Assembly: GCA_934098345.1 (NCBI GenBank)
Contig: CAKONX010000042.1
Location: 1-10,030, forward strand
DNA from: an uncultured Bacilli bacterium
Lineage (GTDB): Bacteria > Bacillota_I > Bacilli_A > RF39 > UBA660
Direction: 5' to 3'
Length of the DNA stretch: 10,030 nucleotides
In this document: piece by piece, positions 1-6,233 of the stretch
Layout of the letters: each line of letters begins with the position of its first letter
Position numbering within the stretch: the stretch's first letter is position 1
Notes under the pieces: model-generated
The model's input: only the letters and a program-made list of their open reading frames with translations
Database searches by the model: none
Told to the model about the DNA's origin: nothing
Position numbers and translations under genes: made by a program

Positions 1-104
1 TCACTTACTTTTGCACTTCCGTTTATTATCAATGTTGTTGATACGGCAGCAAATCCTATTGCTAATAATAGTATAGCTACTACTATACTTGCTTTCTTTT
101 TCAT
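1..104 (-). CDS. N-terminus of an exported TasA/camelysin-like surface protein (partial)
   Basis: Only the first 34 codons are inside the window; the gene continues past base 1. It starts at ATG 104-102, with a Shine-Dalgarno AAAGGAG at 114-120, nine bases upstream. The leader has a basic start (MKKK), a hydrophobic core at about residues 6-20, then VSTTLIINGSAKVS. This form, a lysine-rich start, a core ending in GFAAVSTTL and then an NG-containing segment, resembles the leaders of TasA/camelysin (M73-like, SipW-type) secreted proteins that are common in uncultured low-GC Bacilli. That resemblance is recalled by eye, and the mature domain is not visible. Export across the membrane is well supported; the family is an inference. 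The promoter contains a G8 homopolymer, so expression may vary between cells. Confidence 0.6.
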   Translation of the reverse strand, partial: MKKKASIVVAILLLAIGFAAVSTTLIINGSAKVS

Positions 105-136
105 TGTTCACAACTCCTTTATTTTTTTACATTTTT

Positions 137-164
137 AGTATATCATACCCCCCCCGATTGTCAA
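137..164 (-). promoter_or_regulatory. Promoter with G8 tract in the spacer
   Basis: On the minus strand, a perfect -35 TTGACA (159-164) is followed by a 16-base spacer and the -10 TATACT (137-142), preceded by TGA as an extended -10. The spacer contains eight consecutive G residues (C run at 148-155 on the plus strand), exceptional in such AT-rich DNA. A one-base gain would give the optimal 17-base spacing, so slippage in the tract could tune or switch the downstream exported-protein gene. Confidence 0.8.
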
Positions 165-182
165 ATTTTTCTGTTGAAAAAT

Positions 183-198
183 TGTAAACTTGTGTAAA
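183..198. repeat. TGTAAA direct repeat, one helical turn apart
   Basis: Two TGTAAA hexamers lie at 183-188 and 193-198, exactly 10 bases apart, about 20-40 bases upstream of the -35 box at 159-164. The placement would suit an activator or repressor dimer, but in AT-rich DNA this may be chance. Confidence 0.25.
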
Positions 199-210
199 AT
201 TAAAAATACT

Positions 211-285
211 AAAATTAATTTTGTTTTATATTTTCATTGAACAAAACTGCCCAAAATGGCAAAAAAGTTCAATGAAATTAATTTT
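211..285. repeat. Large imperfect palindrome with nested hairpin
   Basis: The arms TTTCATTGAAC (232-242) and GTTCAATGAAA (267-277) are perfect inverted repeats. Inside them is a second hairpin, TGCC at 248-251 with GGCA at 258-261. The complementarity continues outward after a 12-base insertion in the left arm: AAAATTAATTT at 211-221 pairs with the segment ending at 285. Neither side has a clean T-run after the stem, so it is not a typical intrinsic terminator. It could be a degenerate mobile remnant, a protein-binding palindrome or a weak bidirectional terminator. Confidence 0.55.
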
Positions 286-290
286 ATCAT

Positions 291-312
291 AAAAAAGAAG
301 CAAAACTTTGCT
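291..312 (-). terminator. Intrinsic terminator after the YnbB-like gene
   Basis: On the minus strand, AGCAAA-GT-TTTGCT (299-312) is followed by TCTTTTTT (the plus-strand A-run is at 291-296). The hairpin abuts the stop codon at 313-315. An alternative pairing of AGAAG and CTTCT (316-320 with 296-300) could extend it. Confidence 0.7.
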
Positions 313-1545
313 CTACTTCTCTAGATTTTCTATTGCACTTATAAGTCCAAGTTTACCATACTCATAAGTTAATCCACCTTGTTGATATGCAATATATGGT
401 TCTCTAATAGGTGCATCACATGAAAACTCAATACTTGAACCTTGTGTAAATGAACCTGAAGCCATTATAACTTGGTCATCATAACCTGGCATATCCCAAG
501 GAATTGCTGTTACATTTGCATCTATTGGAGAACCATATTGAACACCTTGAACATATTTTATTAATTTTTTTCTATCTCTAAATATAATATTTTGAACTAT
601 ATCACATCTATCATCATTATATTTCGGTTCAACATCATATCCAAGACTCTCCATTACTTTGCTTGTTAAAACTGCTGTTTTTAAAGAGGAAGCAACAACA
701 CTTGGAGCAAAAAATAAACCTTCTAAAATTTGTTTATTTATACCAAGAGTTGGTCCAACTTCTACCCCTTCTCCAGGAAGTGTAAGTCTTTCACCTACCA
801 ACTTAATTAAATCACTTCTACCAACTACATAAGCTCCATTTGGTGCAATTCCTCCACCTAAATTTTTGATTAAAGAACCAACAGCAATATCAGCTCCAAC
901 TTCAATTGGAGTTTTTCGTTCAACAAATTCACACTAACACTTATCAACCATAACTATTATATCATTATCAATACTTTTAATTAATTTAATAACTTTTTCT
1001 AACTTTTCTATACTTAAAGATTTTCTAGTTGAATATCCTTTACTTCTTTGTATTTCAATTACTTTAACTTTTGTGTTCTTTAGAAATGATTCAATTGCAT
1101 CATAGTTAAAGTCATCATTAATTAAGTCTATTTCATGGTAGTTTATATTAAAAGATGCAAGCGAACTTGGATTTTCTTTAATGCCAATTACTTCATGTAA
1201 TGTATCATATGGACATCCACTTATTGAAAGGAGTAAATCTCCAGGTCTTAAAAGAGCAAAGAATGTAACATTTAAAGCATGAGATCCTGATATAAATTGA
1301 CTTCTAACAACTGCACTTTCACTTTTAAAAATATCTGCATAGACTTTTTCAATTACTTCTCTACCTAAATCATTATATCCATAACCAGTAGTTGAATTAA
1401 AAGCATTTTCACTTAAGTTATTCTTTTTAAAACTATTTAAAACTTGTTCACTGAAGAAAAACTTATTGTCATCTATTTTTTTAAATTCATTTGTTAATGC
1501 ATTTTCACAATTTAATACTAGTTCTTTTATTTCATCTCTTGTCAT
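313..1545 (-). pseudogene. YnbB/aluminium-resistance family PLP enzyme with in-frame stop
   Basis: This is a fold-type I PLP enzyme of the methionine gamma-lyase-like 'aluminium resistance' family (PF06838, COG4100, B. subtilis YnbB). At about 410 codons it has the usual full length. The start ATG (1545-1543) overlaps the SDR stop as ATGA, with GGAGGT at 1555-1560 nine bases upstream. Visible motifs are QFISGSHALNV (83-93), RPGD (100-103), QRSKGY (166-171), the PLP-binding Asp201 in MVDK and the Schiff-base Lys227 in SLIKN; the tail (PWDMPGYDD, FTQGSSIE) is also conserved. Codon 204 is TAG (936-934), where the family reads VDNCYGEF; here it reads VDKC-stop-CEF. The frame is intact on both sides, and no restart with a Shine-Dalgarno is visible downstream. 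UAG ends other genes here, so read-through by recoding is unlikely. It is either a very recent pseudogene or a sequence error. Confidence 0.85.
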
Positions 1546-2216
1546 AAATTTTTTACCTCCACAATATCTCCACATTCACGTTTTTCAACATCGCTTATTA
1601 TATATTTAACTAAATCATCTGGATCAATTAATTTTTCTTGACCTACTTTTTCCATTTCTATCTTTAAGAAATCCTGATTCATATTTATTACTTCACTTGT
1701 TCCTATCCAACCAGGTGCATAAGCAACTACTTTTCTATCAGTAACAACTGCAAAGTCTTTTGTTAACATATTAACTCCCGCTTTAGAAGCATCATAATCA
1801 ACACTTATTGGATTAAAATTATCAATTGCATTATTAGAACTAATATTAATAATTACCCCTTTATCGCTCATTTTAGGTAATGCGTACTTAGTAACTAAAA
1901 AAGTTCCAACTACATTTGTCTCTAAAACACTTAAAAAATCTTTTCCACTTTTTTGGAATATATCTTCATCTTTAGAAATAGCTGCATTATTTATAAGAAT
2001 ATCTATATCATCTATATTAAAAAATGTCGAATCAACTTCACTTTCTTTTCTAATATCACATTTTATACATCTTAAGTTTTCATATTCATTTTCCATTATA
2101 TAAGCATTATCAACACTTTTATTATAAATTGCATAAACTTTATAGCCTAAAGAAAGTAAATATTTAGTAAAATTTTCACCTAAACCTTTACATCCACCAG
2201 TAACAACCGCAATCAT
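1542..2216 (-). CDS. Classical short-chain dehydrogenase/reductase (SDR)
   Basis: This is a 224-residue NAD(P)-dependent oxidoreductase, soluble and cytoplasmic; the substrate cannot be told. The Rossmann dinucleotide motif TGGCKGLG is at residues 6-13, LINNAAI at 74-80 (NNAG-type), Asn101 in TNVVG, the catalytic Ser in NISS (126/127), Tyr141 and Lys145 in YDASK, and APGW at 167-170. All expected catalytic residues are present. ATG 2216-2214 is chosen because GGAAG (2225-2229) lies eight bases upstream; a GTG at 2225-2223 would fall on that site. Its stop UGA (1544-1542) overlaps the start of the YnbB-like gene, so the two are translationally coupled. It has its own promoter, which overlaps the uppP terminator. 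It is somewhat shorter than FabG-type SDRs (about 245 residues). Confidence 0.9.
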   Translation of the reverse strand: MIAVVTGGCKGLGENFTKYLLSLGYKVYAIYNKSVDNAYIMENEYENLRCIKCDIRKESEVDSTFFNIDDIDILINNAAISKDEDIFQKSGKDFLSVLETNVVGTFLVTKYALPKMSDKGVIINISSNNAIDNFNPISVDYDASKAGVNMLTKDFAVVTDRKVVAYAPGWIGTSEVINMNQDFLKIEMEKVGQEKLIDPDDLVKYIISDVEKRECGDIVEVKNL

Positions 2217-2240
2217 ATTTAACACTTCCGTTTCATATTT

Positions 2241-2269
2241 ATTATATAAAAAAGACTTGTTTATAACAA
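2241..2269 (-). promoter_or_regulatory. Promoter of the SDR/YnbB-like operon
   Basis: TTGTTA (2264-2269), a 17-base spacer and TATAAT (2241-2246) lie on the minus strand. The -35 box sits inside the uppP terminator hairpin. The predicted start near 2234 gives a leader of about 18 bases containing the GGAAG site. Confidence 0.6.
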
Positions 2270-2273
2270 GTCT
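2247..2273 (-). terminator. uppP: Intrinsic terminator of uppP
   Basis: On the minus strand, AGACTTGT (2266-2273), a five-base loop and ACAAGTCT (2253-2260) are followed by TTTTTATA. The stem begins within the uppP stop codon (2272-2274). Confidence 0.9.
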
Positions 2274-3090
2274 ATTTAAGTACTAAAAAATATAAAAGTA
2301 CGATTATTCCAAGAACAATTCTATACCAACCAAATGCTTGGAAATCATGTTTCTTAATATAAGATAGTAAGAATTTTATTACTATTATACTAACTATAAA
2401 GGCAACTAAAGAACCAACTCCTAAAATCATAAGTTCACCAGATTCAAAAACAAATCCAACATCTTTAATATATTTAAGTAATTTTAGTAAACTAGCTCCT
2501 GCCATAACTGGTATCGCTAGTAAAAATGTAAAATCAGCAATTGTTTTTCTTTCAAGTCCAATAAGTAATCCACCAACAATTGTTGCTCCACTTCTACTAG
2601 TACCTGGAATTAATGCAAGTACTTGAAAAACTCCGACAATAAATGCTTGTTTATAAGTAATATCTTTTAAACTTTTTGTAGTCTTACTACCTACATTTTT
2701 TCTTTCAAAAATAATAAAAATTATACCATAAAGAATAAGCATTAAAGAAACAACTATACTATTATAAAAATGAGCATCAAACCAGTCATCAAAAAGAATA
2801 CCAATAATTGCTGCAGGTACACATGCAACTAATATTTTACCCCAAAGTGAAAAAGTTTCTTTTCTTTCTTCTTTTTCTTTATTAAATGGCCAAATACTTT
2901 TAAAATATAATAACACTACGGCAAGTATTGCACCTAACTGAATTACTACTTCAAATAATTTATAAAAATCATCACTTACATTTAAATGAATAAAATCATT
3001 TAATAAAATCATATGCCCTGTACTTGATATGGGAAGCCATTCAGTAATACCTTCAACTATACCAAACAAAATTGCTTTTAATATTTCCAT
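2272..3090 (-). CDS. uppP: Undecaprenyl-diphosphatase UppP (BacA)
   Basis: This 272-residue polytopic membrane enzyme hydrolyses undecaprenyl pyrophosphate to undecaprenyl phosphate at the outer face, recycling the lipid carrier for peptidoglycan and other wall polymers. The two BacA-family signature motifs are intact: EGITEWLPISSTGH at residues 13-26 (Glu13, Glu17 and His26 correspond to the catalytic acid/histidine set) and PGTSRSG at 162-168, containing the essential Arg166. Length matches the family (about 265-275 residues). The start at ATG 3090 follows AGAAGGA (3096-3102). An extended -10 promoter lies just upstream, and a terminator overlaps its stop. In this family, overexpression gives bacitracin resistance. 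It shares a pathway with the PopT-like and LCP genes further right. Confidence 0.97.
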   Translation of the reverse strand: MEILKAILFGIVEGITEWLPISSTGHMILLNDFIHLNVSDDFYKLFEVVIQLGAILAVVLLYFKSIWPFNKEKEERKETFSLWGKILVACVPAAIIGILFDDWFDAHFYNSIVVSLMLILYGIIFIIFERKNVGSKTTKSLKDITYKQAFIVGVFQVLALIPGTSRSGATIVGGLLIGLERKTIADFTFLLAIPVMAGASLLKLLKYIKDVGFVFESGELMILGVGSLVAFIVSIIVIKFLLSYIKKHDFQAFGWYRIVLGIIVLLYFLVLK

Positions 3091-3114
3091 CTTTATCCTT
3101 CTTTCGCTTAATTC

Positions 3115-3123
3115 ATTATATCA
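3115..3123 (-). promoter_or_regulatory. uppP: Extended -10 promoter of uppP
   Basis: TGA-TATAAT on the minus strand (TATAAT at 3115-3120), followed by GAATTAAG. There is no convincing -35 at 16-18 bases, so the element depends on the TGn extension. The 14-mer TGATATAATGAATT recurs at the HAD gene. Confidence 0.6.
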
Positions 3124-3137
3124 TACAAATTAAATAA

Positions 3138-3758
3138 TTATTCATTTAAAAACTCATTTACACATGACTTTATATAATCTAAATCATAACCATTTACTTG
3201 TTTAGCTTTTATTCCAACATTTAAAGCCGCATCTATATTTTTAATTGCATCATCTAAAAATAAAATATTTTCTTTTTCAAATGGAACATGATTAATAACA
3301 TATTCATATATTTCTTTATTAGGTTTTCTCATTCCTAATTCATATGATAAAAATACATAATCATATTCACCTAAATTAAGTTGTTTATCAATTCTTTCCC
3401 TATCCATAATACATAAATTAGATAAAACACCTATAAAACATTTATCTTTTAAACTTTTTTCATATTCACTTACATCTTTAAAATAATCAACATCTCTGAG
3501 TGTATTTTTGTATTCACTCAAAAACTCTTGAAAACTTACTTGTAGATTAAATCTTTGTTTTAAATCTAAATATACGTTTTCCATATCTTTTAAATTCTTT
3601 TTATCTGATATAGAATACTCACCTAAATCATTTAAATCAGATATCCCTATTTTTCTTAAGAAACGAATCCATGCTGCAAATGTTCCATTTTCACCTTCAT
3701 GATTTTCAACAATTCCACCCCAATCAAACAATATAAGTTTATTCTTTTTGTTTTCCAT
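3138..3758 (-). CDS. HAD-superfamily hydrolase, subfamily IA-like
   Basis: This 206-residue soluble phosphatase-type protein has the HAD motifs in order: motif I FDWGGIV with the nucleophile Asp12, a helical cap at about residues 20-100, motif II LSN with Ser113, motif III RKPNKEIY with Lys145, and motif IV LFLDDAIKNID with Asp169 and Asp170. Motif I is DxGGxV rather than DxDx(T/V): the usual second Asp, which acts as general acid/base in phosphatases, is replaced by Gly14. Some HAD proteins, such as the YihX-like group, naturally carry the DxGxV form. The substrate cannot be deduced. The start ATG 3758 has GAGGAAA (3764-3770) upstream, and an extended -10 promoter precedes it. No clear terminator follows, so its transcripts may run into uppP 47 bases downstream. 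Confidence 0.88.
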   Translation of the reverse strand: MENKKNKLILFDWGGIVENHEGENGTFAAWIRFLRKIGISDLNDLGEYSISDKKNLKDMENVYLDLKQRFNLQVSFQEFLSEYKNTLRDVDYFKDVSEYEKSLKDKCFIGVLSNLCIMDRERIDKQLNLGEYDYVFLSYELGMRKPNKEIYEYVINHVPFEKENILFLDDAIKNIDAALNVGIKAKQVNGYDLDYIKSCVNEFLNE

Positions 3759-3790
3759 AAATGTTTCCTCATTTCTATTTTTATAAATTC

Positions 3791-3799
3791 ATTATATCA
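3791..3799 (-). promoter_or_regulatory. Extended -10 promoter of the HAD gene
   Basis: TGATATAATGAATT on the minus strand (TATAAT at 3791-3796) directly follows the T-run of the ssb terminator. The -35 position falls inside the terminator loop and matches poorly. Confidence 0.6.
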
Positions 3800-3830
3800 A
3801 AAAAAGTATGATAGCAAAACTATCATACTT
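3797..3830 (-). terminator. Intrinsic terminator of ssb
   Basis: An 11-bp perfect stem AAGTATGATAG / CTATCATACTT (3820-3830 with 3804-3814) with loop TTTTG is followed by TTTTTTTGA on the minus strand. The plus-strand side has no T-run, so it acts only on minus-strand transcripts. Confidence 0.92.
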
Positions 3831-3849
3831 GGTGAGAAAATTAAAATAA

Positions 3850-4182
3850 CTATTCAGTTTCTCTTTTACTTGCTAAAAAAGAAACTTTATCAACTATTAC
3901 TTCAGTAATATATTTATCTTCTTTATTTTCATCTTCATATTTTCTTGTTTGAAGTCTTCCTTTAACACCAACTAAATCACCTTTATGGCAATATTCACTT
4001 GTGTTTTTAGCTATACCATTCCAAAGAATACAACGTATAAAATCAGTTTCATATATTCCATTTTCATTTTTATAACTTCTTTGAACAGCTAAATTAATAG
4101 TTAACATATCTTTTTCTTCTCCAATACTTTTTAAAGCAGGATCTTCTGTTAAACGACCTATTAAATAAACTACATTATGCAT
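3850..4182 (-). CDS. Single-stranded DNA-binding protein, OB-fold only (SsbB-like)
   Basis: This 110-residue SSB binds single-stranded DNA in replication, repair or DNA uptake. The single OB fold is clear: MHNVVYLIGRLTEDPALK at the start, then INLAVQRSYK, TDFIRCILWNGIAKN, and GDLVGVKGRLQTRKY followed by ITEVIVDKVSFL. It ends in SKRETE, without the linker and acidic DDDIPF-type tip that recruits partner proteins in SsbA. Length and lack of tip match B. subtilis SsbB (113 residues, competence-associated), though some small-genome SSBs are also tail-less. The start at ATG 4182 is fixed by AAAGGAGG (4189-4196), six bases upstream; a TTG at 4200 would overlap that site. It is monocistronic, not in the usual rpsF-ssb-rpsR operon, which also argues for a second SSB copy. 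Confidence 0.93.
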   Translation of the reverse strand: MHNVVYLIGRLTEDPALKSIGEEKDMLTINLAVQRSYKNENGIYETDFIRCILWNGIAKNTSEYCHKGDLVGVKGRLQTRKYEDENKEDKYITEVIVDKVSFLASKRETE

Positions 4183-4204
4183 AATTTTCCTCCTTTCCAA
4201 AGAA

Positions 4205-4234
4205 AAATTACCACAATTGAAGTTATTCTGTAAA
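4205..4234 (-). promoter_or_regulatory. Candidate ssb promoter
   Basis: TTTACA (4229-4234), an 18-base spacer and TGG-TAATTT (-10 at 4205-4210) lie on the minus strand, giving a leader of about 15 bases. The -10 is weak and rests on the TGn extension. TTGAAA with a second TAATTT (near 4245-4273) is an alternative. Confidence 0.35.
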
Positions 4235-4258
4235 AACGCAGAAATTAGTGAGATTCTG
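4226..4258 (-). promoter_or_regulatory. Mutually exclusive short hairpins upstream of ssb
   Basis: On the minus strand, CAGAA (4254-4258), TTCTG (4239-4243) and CAGAA (4226-4230) alternate, so the middle segment can pair with either flank. Each stem has only five pairs. This may be a relic of repeats rather than an attenuator. Confidence 0.25.
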
Positions 4259-4280
4259 TACTTTTTTCAATAATCTGTCA

Positions 4281-4311
4281 TAAAAATAACACAGATAAAA
4301 ATAATCTGTGT
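4281..4311 (-). terminator. sufB: Intrinsic terminator of sufB
   Basis: On the minus strand, ACACAGAT (4304-4311), a seven-base loop and ATCTGTGT (4289-4296) are followed by TATTTTTATG. It lies about 35 bases after the sufB stop. A partial copy of its left arm, GACAGATTATT, lies just beyond. Confidence 0.85.
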
Positions 4312-4345
4312 CATTTTAAATACTAATTATAAAGTTTAGCATATT

Positions 4346-5644
4346 TTAAATTTCTTTCATTAATCTATTAAGTTCAACTGCATATTCCATAGGCAACTCT
4401 TTTTTAAAATCACTTATGAAACCCATAATAAGTATTTCTTTAGCTAAAGATTCTGATAAACCTTTACTTCTTAAATAAAACATTTTTTCTTCACTTATTT
4501 TAGAAACTGTTGCTTCATGTTCAAGTTTACTTGAATCATTTAAAACTTCATTTATTGGATAAGTATCACTTACTGAATCATCAGAAAGTAAAATCGTATC
4601 ACATTTAATAGATGCATAAGAATTTTTAGCACTTGAACATATTTTAACTTTACCTCGATAATTAGCAACACCATTACCATCAGCAATACTTTTTGAAACT
4701 ATGTTACTTCTAGTATTTTCTCCAATATGAATCATTTTAGCTCCAGCATCAAGATGTTGATTATCTTTGGCATAAGCTATTGAAATAGAATTACCAACTG
4801 CATTATTTCCTTTTAAAATACATGAAGGATATTTCATAGTAACACCACTTCCAACATTACCATCTACCCATTCCATGAGTCCATTATCTAATACTATTGC
4901 TCTTTTAGTAACTAAATTATAAACATCTTTACTCCAATTTTGAATTGTTGAGTATTTACATTTAGCATTTTTACCAACATATATCTCAACTACTCCAGCG
5001 TGTAAGGAAGAAACTGAATAACTTTTAGCTGTACAACCTTCAATATATGAAAGTTCAGCTCCTTCATCTACTATAATAATAGTTCTTTCAAATTGACCTA
5101 GAGAAGAAGATTCAATTCTAAAATAACTTTGAAGAGGTCGATCAAGTTTAGTATAAGGAGGAATATAAATAAATGATCCTCCACTCCATAATGCTCCATT
5201 TAAAGCTGTATATTTATTTTCATCATATTTAACTAAATTATTAAAATATTTTTTAAAAAGATCGGGATATTTTTTTAATGCTTCATCTGTTGATAAGAAA
5301 ATTACCCCTTTTTCATTAACTTCATCACGGCCATTATGATAAATTACTTCACTTTCAATTTGATTTGAAACTCCACTCAAATGTTTTTGTTCAGCATCAA
5401 TTACACCTAAAGCTTTAAATCTATTTCTTATATCACATCTGACATTATTCCAGTCATTTGTTAAATTACCTTCTTTTTTATAATAATTAAGTTTAGAAAA
5501 ATCTATTTCAATAGAAGGTCCAAAAGTCGGATTTTCAAGTTCTAAAAATTTTTTATATGAATTAAGTCTAAATTCTAGCATCCATTCATCTTCACCTTTA
5601 GACTTACTAATTTTTTTAATAAGTTCTTCATTTAACATTTCCAT
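4346..5644 (-). CDS. sufB: Fe-S cluster scaffold subunit SufB
   Basis: SufB is the scaffold subunit of the cytoplasmic SufBCD complex, which assembles Fe-S clusters with sulfur from SufS/SufU. Matches run the whole length: EDEWMLEFRL near the start, WSGGSFIYIP, GQFERTIIIVDEGAELSYIEGCTA, TIQNWSKDVYNLVTKRA, EWVDGN, KMIHIGENT, and KCDTILLSDDS...LEHEATVSKI. Numbering from ATG 5644, Cys348, His376 and Glu377 match the E. coli Cys405/His433/Glu434 cluster-assembly site. At 432 residues it is about 30 short at the N-terminus, beginning at 'LNEELIKKISKSKG'; an in-frame stop upstream prevents extension. The start is uncertain among GTG 5653 and ATG 5650, 5644 and 5638. 5644 is preferred because GTGAT upstream can pair weakly with the 16S rRNA tail. 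No sufC, sufD, sufS or sufU is adjacent, although sufB normally closes that operon. Confidence 0.95.
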   Translation of the reverse strand: MEMLNEELIKKISKSKGEDEWMLEFRLNSYKKFLELENPTFGPSIEIDFSKLNYYKKEGNLTNDWNNVRCDIRNRFKALGVIDAEQKHLSGVSNQIESEVIYHNGRDEVNEKGVIFLSTDEALKKYPDLFKKYFNNLVKYDENKYTALNGALWSGGSFIYIPPYTKLDRPLQSYFRIESSSLGQFERTIIIVDEGAELSYIEGCTAKSYSVSSLHAGVVEIYVGKNAKCKYSTIQNWSKDVYNLVTKRAIVLDNGLMEWVDGNVGSGVTMKYPSCILKGNNAVGNSISIAYAKDNQHLDAGAKMIHIGENTRSNIVSKSIADGNGVANYRGKVKICSSAKNSYASIKCDTILLSDDSVSDTYPINEVLNDSSKLEHEATVSKISEEKMFYLRSKGLSESLAKEILIMGFISDFKKELPMEYAVELNRLMKEI

Positions 5645-5659
5645 AAACATCACGGAATT

Positions 5660-5688
5660 ATTATATAATAAAAGATACTTTTTTTAAA
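5660..5688 (-). promoter_or_regulatory. sufB: sufB promoter giving a near-leaderless mRNA
   Basis: TTTAAA (5683-5688), a 17-base spacer and TATAAT (5660-5665) lie on the minus strand. The predicted start point is about 5653, at the GTGATG cluster, leaving nine bases or fewer before any candidate start codon. The -35 lies in the GNAT terminator hairpin. Confidence 0.5.
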
Positions 5689-5697
5689 GTACCTTTT
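5670..5697 (-). terminator. Intrinsic terminator of the GNAT gene
   Basis: A 12-pair stem AAAAGGTACTTT / AAAGTATCTTTT with one G-U pair and an A4 loop lies on the minus strand, followed by ATTATA. It contains part of the stop codon (5696-5698). The U-run is mostly inside the 3' arm. Confidence 0.7.
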
Positions 5698-6208
5698 AAT
5701 TAAGTTCAAGTTCATATAAAAGCTCATCACCTAATACACCATCTATGTCTTTACGGTAATTTTTTATAGTATCAATTAGCTCAAAACCACATTTTTCTAA
5801 CATAGTTTTAGCTCCTATATTTCTTCCATCACATGTAGCATATAAAGATTCTAATTTTATTTTTTTCATTTCTTTAATTATACCTTTTAAAGTTTCAGTT
5901 CCATAACCATGATTCCAATAATCTTTAATTAACCAAATATTAACTGATTTACTTCTACTATCTTCTTGATATAAAGAAATATTTCCAATTATTTTATTTG
6001 TTTCTTTATCTTGAATAACTGCTCTAGTATGATATTCATCCTTATAAGTTCTTAAAATATAATCAGTAAATCCCTCAATATCCCAGTCAGTTCTAAATCC
6101 AGGCATATATTTTCCCACTTCTTTATCACATCCCCAAGTCTCATACATTATGGAGATATATTCAGGTATAAATTTTTTTATAATTAAATGTCGTGTAACA
6201 AATTCCAT
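5696..6208 (-). CDS. GNAT-family N-acetyltransferase (RimJ/RimL type)
   Basis: This 170-residue cytoplasmic acetyl-CoA-dependent acetyltransferase resembles the Acetyltransf_3 (RimJ/RimL) group. The opening TRHLIIKKF matches the TxRLxLR start of that group. The acetyl-CoA pyrophosphate loop is at about residues 98-106 (WNHGYGTET, equal to the RGxGxG-like motif A). Asn130 and the segment AKTMLEKCGFE are the typical motif B ending before the last strand. The acceptor, whether a protein N-terminus, a small molecule or a drug, cannot be told. ATG 6208 is chosen because AGAAGGA (6215-6221) is six bases upstream; the ATG at 6214 would touch that site. It has its own promoter and terminator, so it is probably functionally separate from its neighbours. 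Confidence 0.9.
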   Translation of the reverse strand: MEFVTRHLIIKKFIPEYISIMYETWGCDKEVGKYMPGFRTDWDIEGFTDYILRTYKDEYHTRAVIQDKETNKIIGNISLYQEDSRSKSVNIWLIKDYWNHGYGTETLKGIIKEMKKIKLESLYATCDGRNIGAKTMLEKCGFELIDTIKNYRKDIDGVLGDELLYELELN

Positions 6209-6233
6209 AAACATTCCTTCTATTCTTACTTAA

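Noticed and set aside
313..801. Separate gene for the C-terminal half of the YnbB-like protein
   Set aside because: The same frame continues unbroken from the TAG at 936-934 to 801 with family-conserved sequence. The TTG at 801 is mid-domain and lacks a ribosome-binding site.
934..936. Selenocysteine or other programmed recoding at the broken motif
   Set aside because: The codon is UAG, not UGA; no adjacent recoding structure was seen, and UAG is a normal stop in three other genes here.
1546..1575. Upstream ATG at 1575 for the YnbB-like gene
   Set aside because: It would add ten residues over the SDR end and place the GGAGGT inside the gene; ATG 1545 is correctly spaced from that site.
3699..3908. 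Open frame of 69 codons on the plus strand
   Set aside because: It is antisense to the HAD and ssb ends and runs through the ssb terminator, has no Shine-Dalgarno, and has low-complexity composition.
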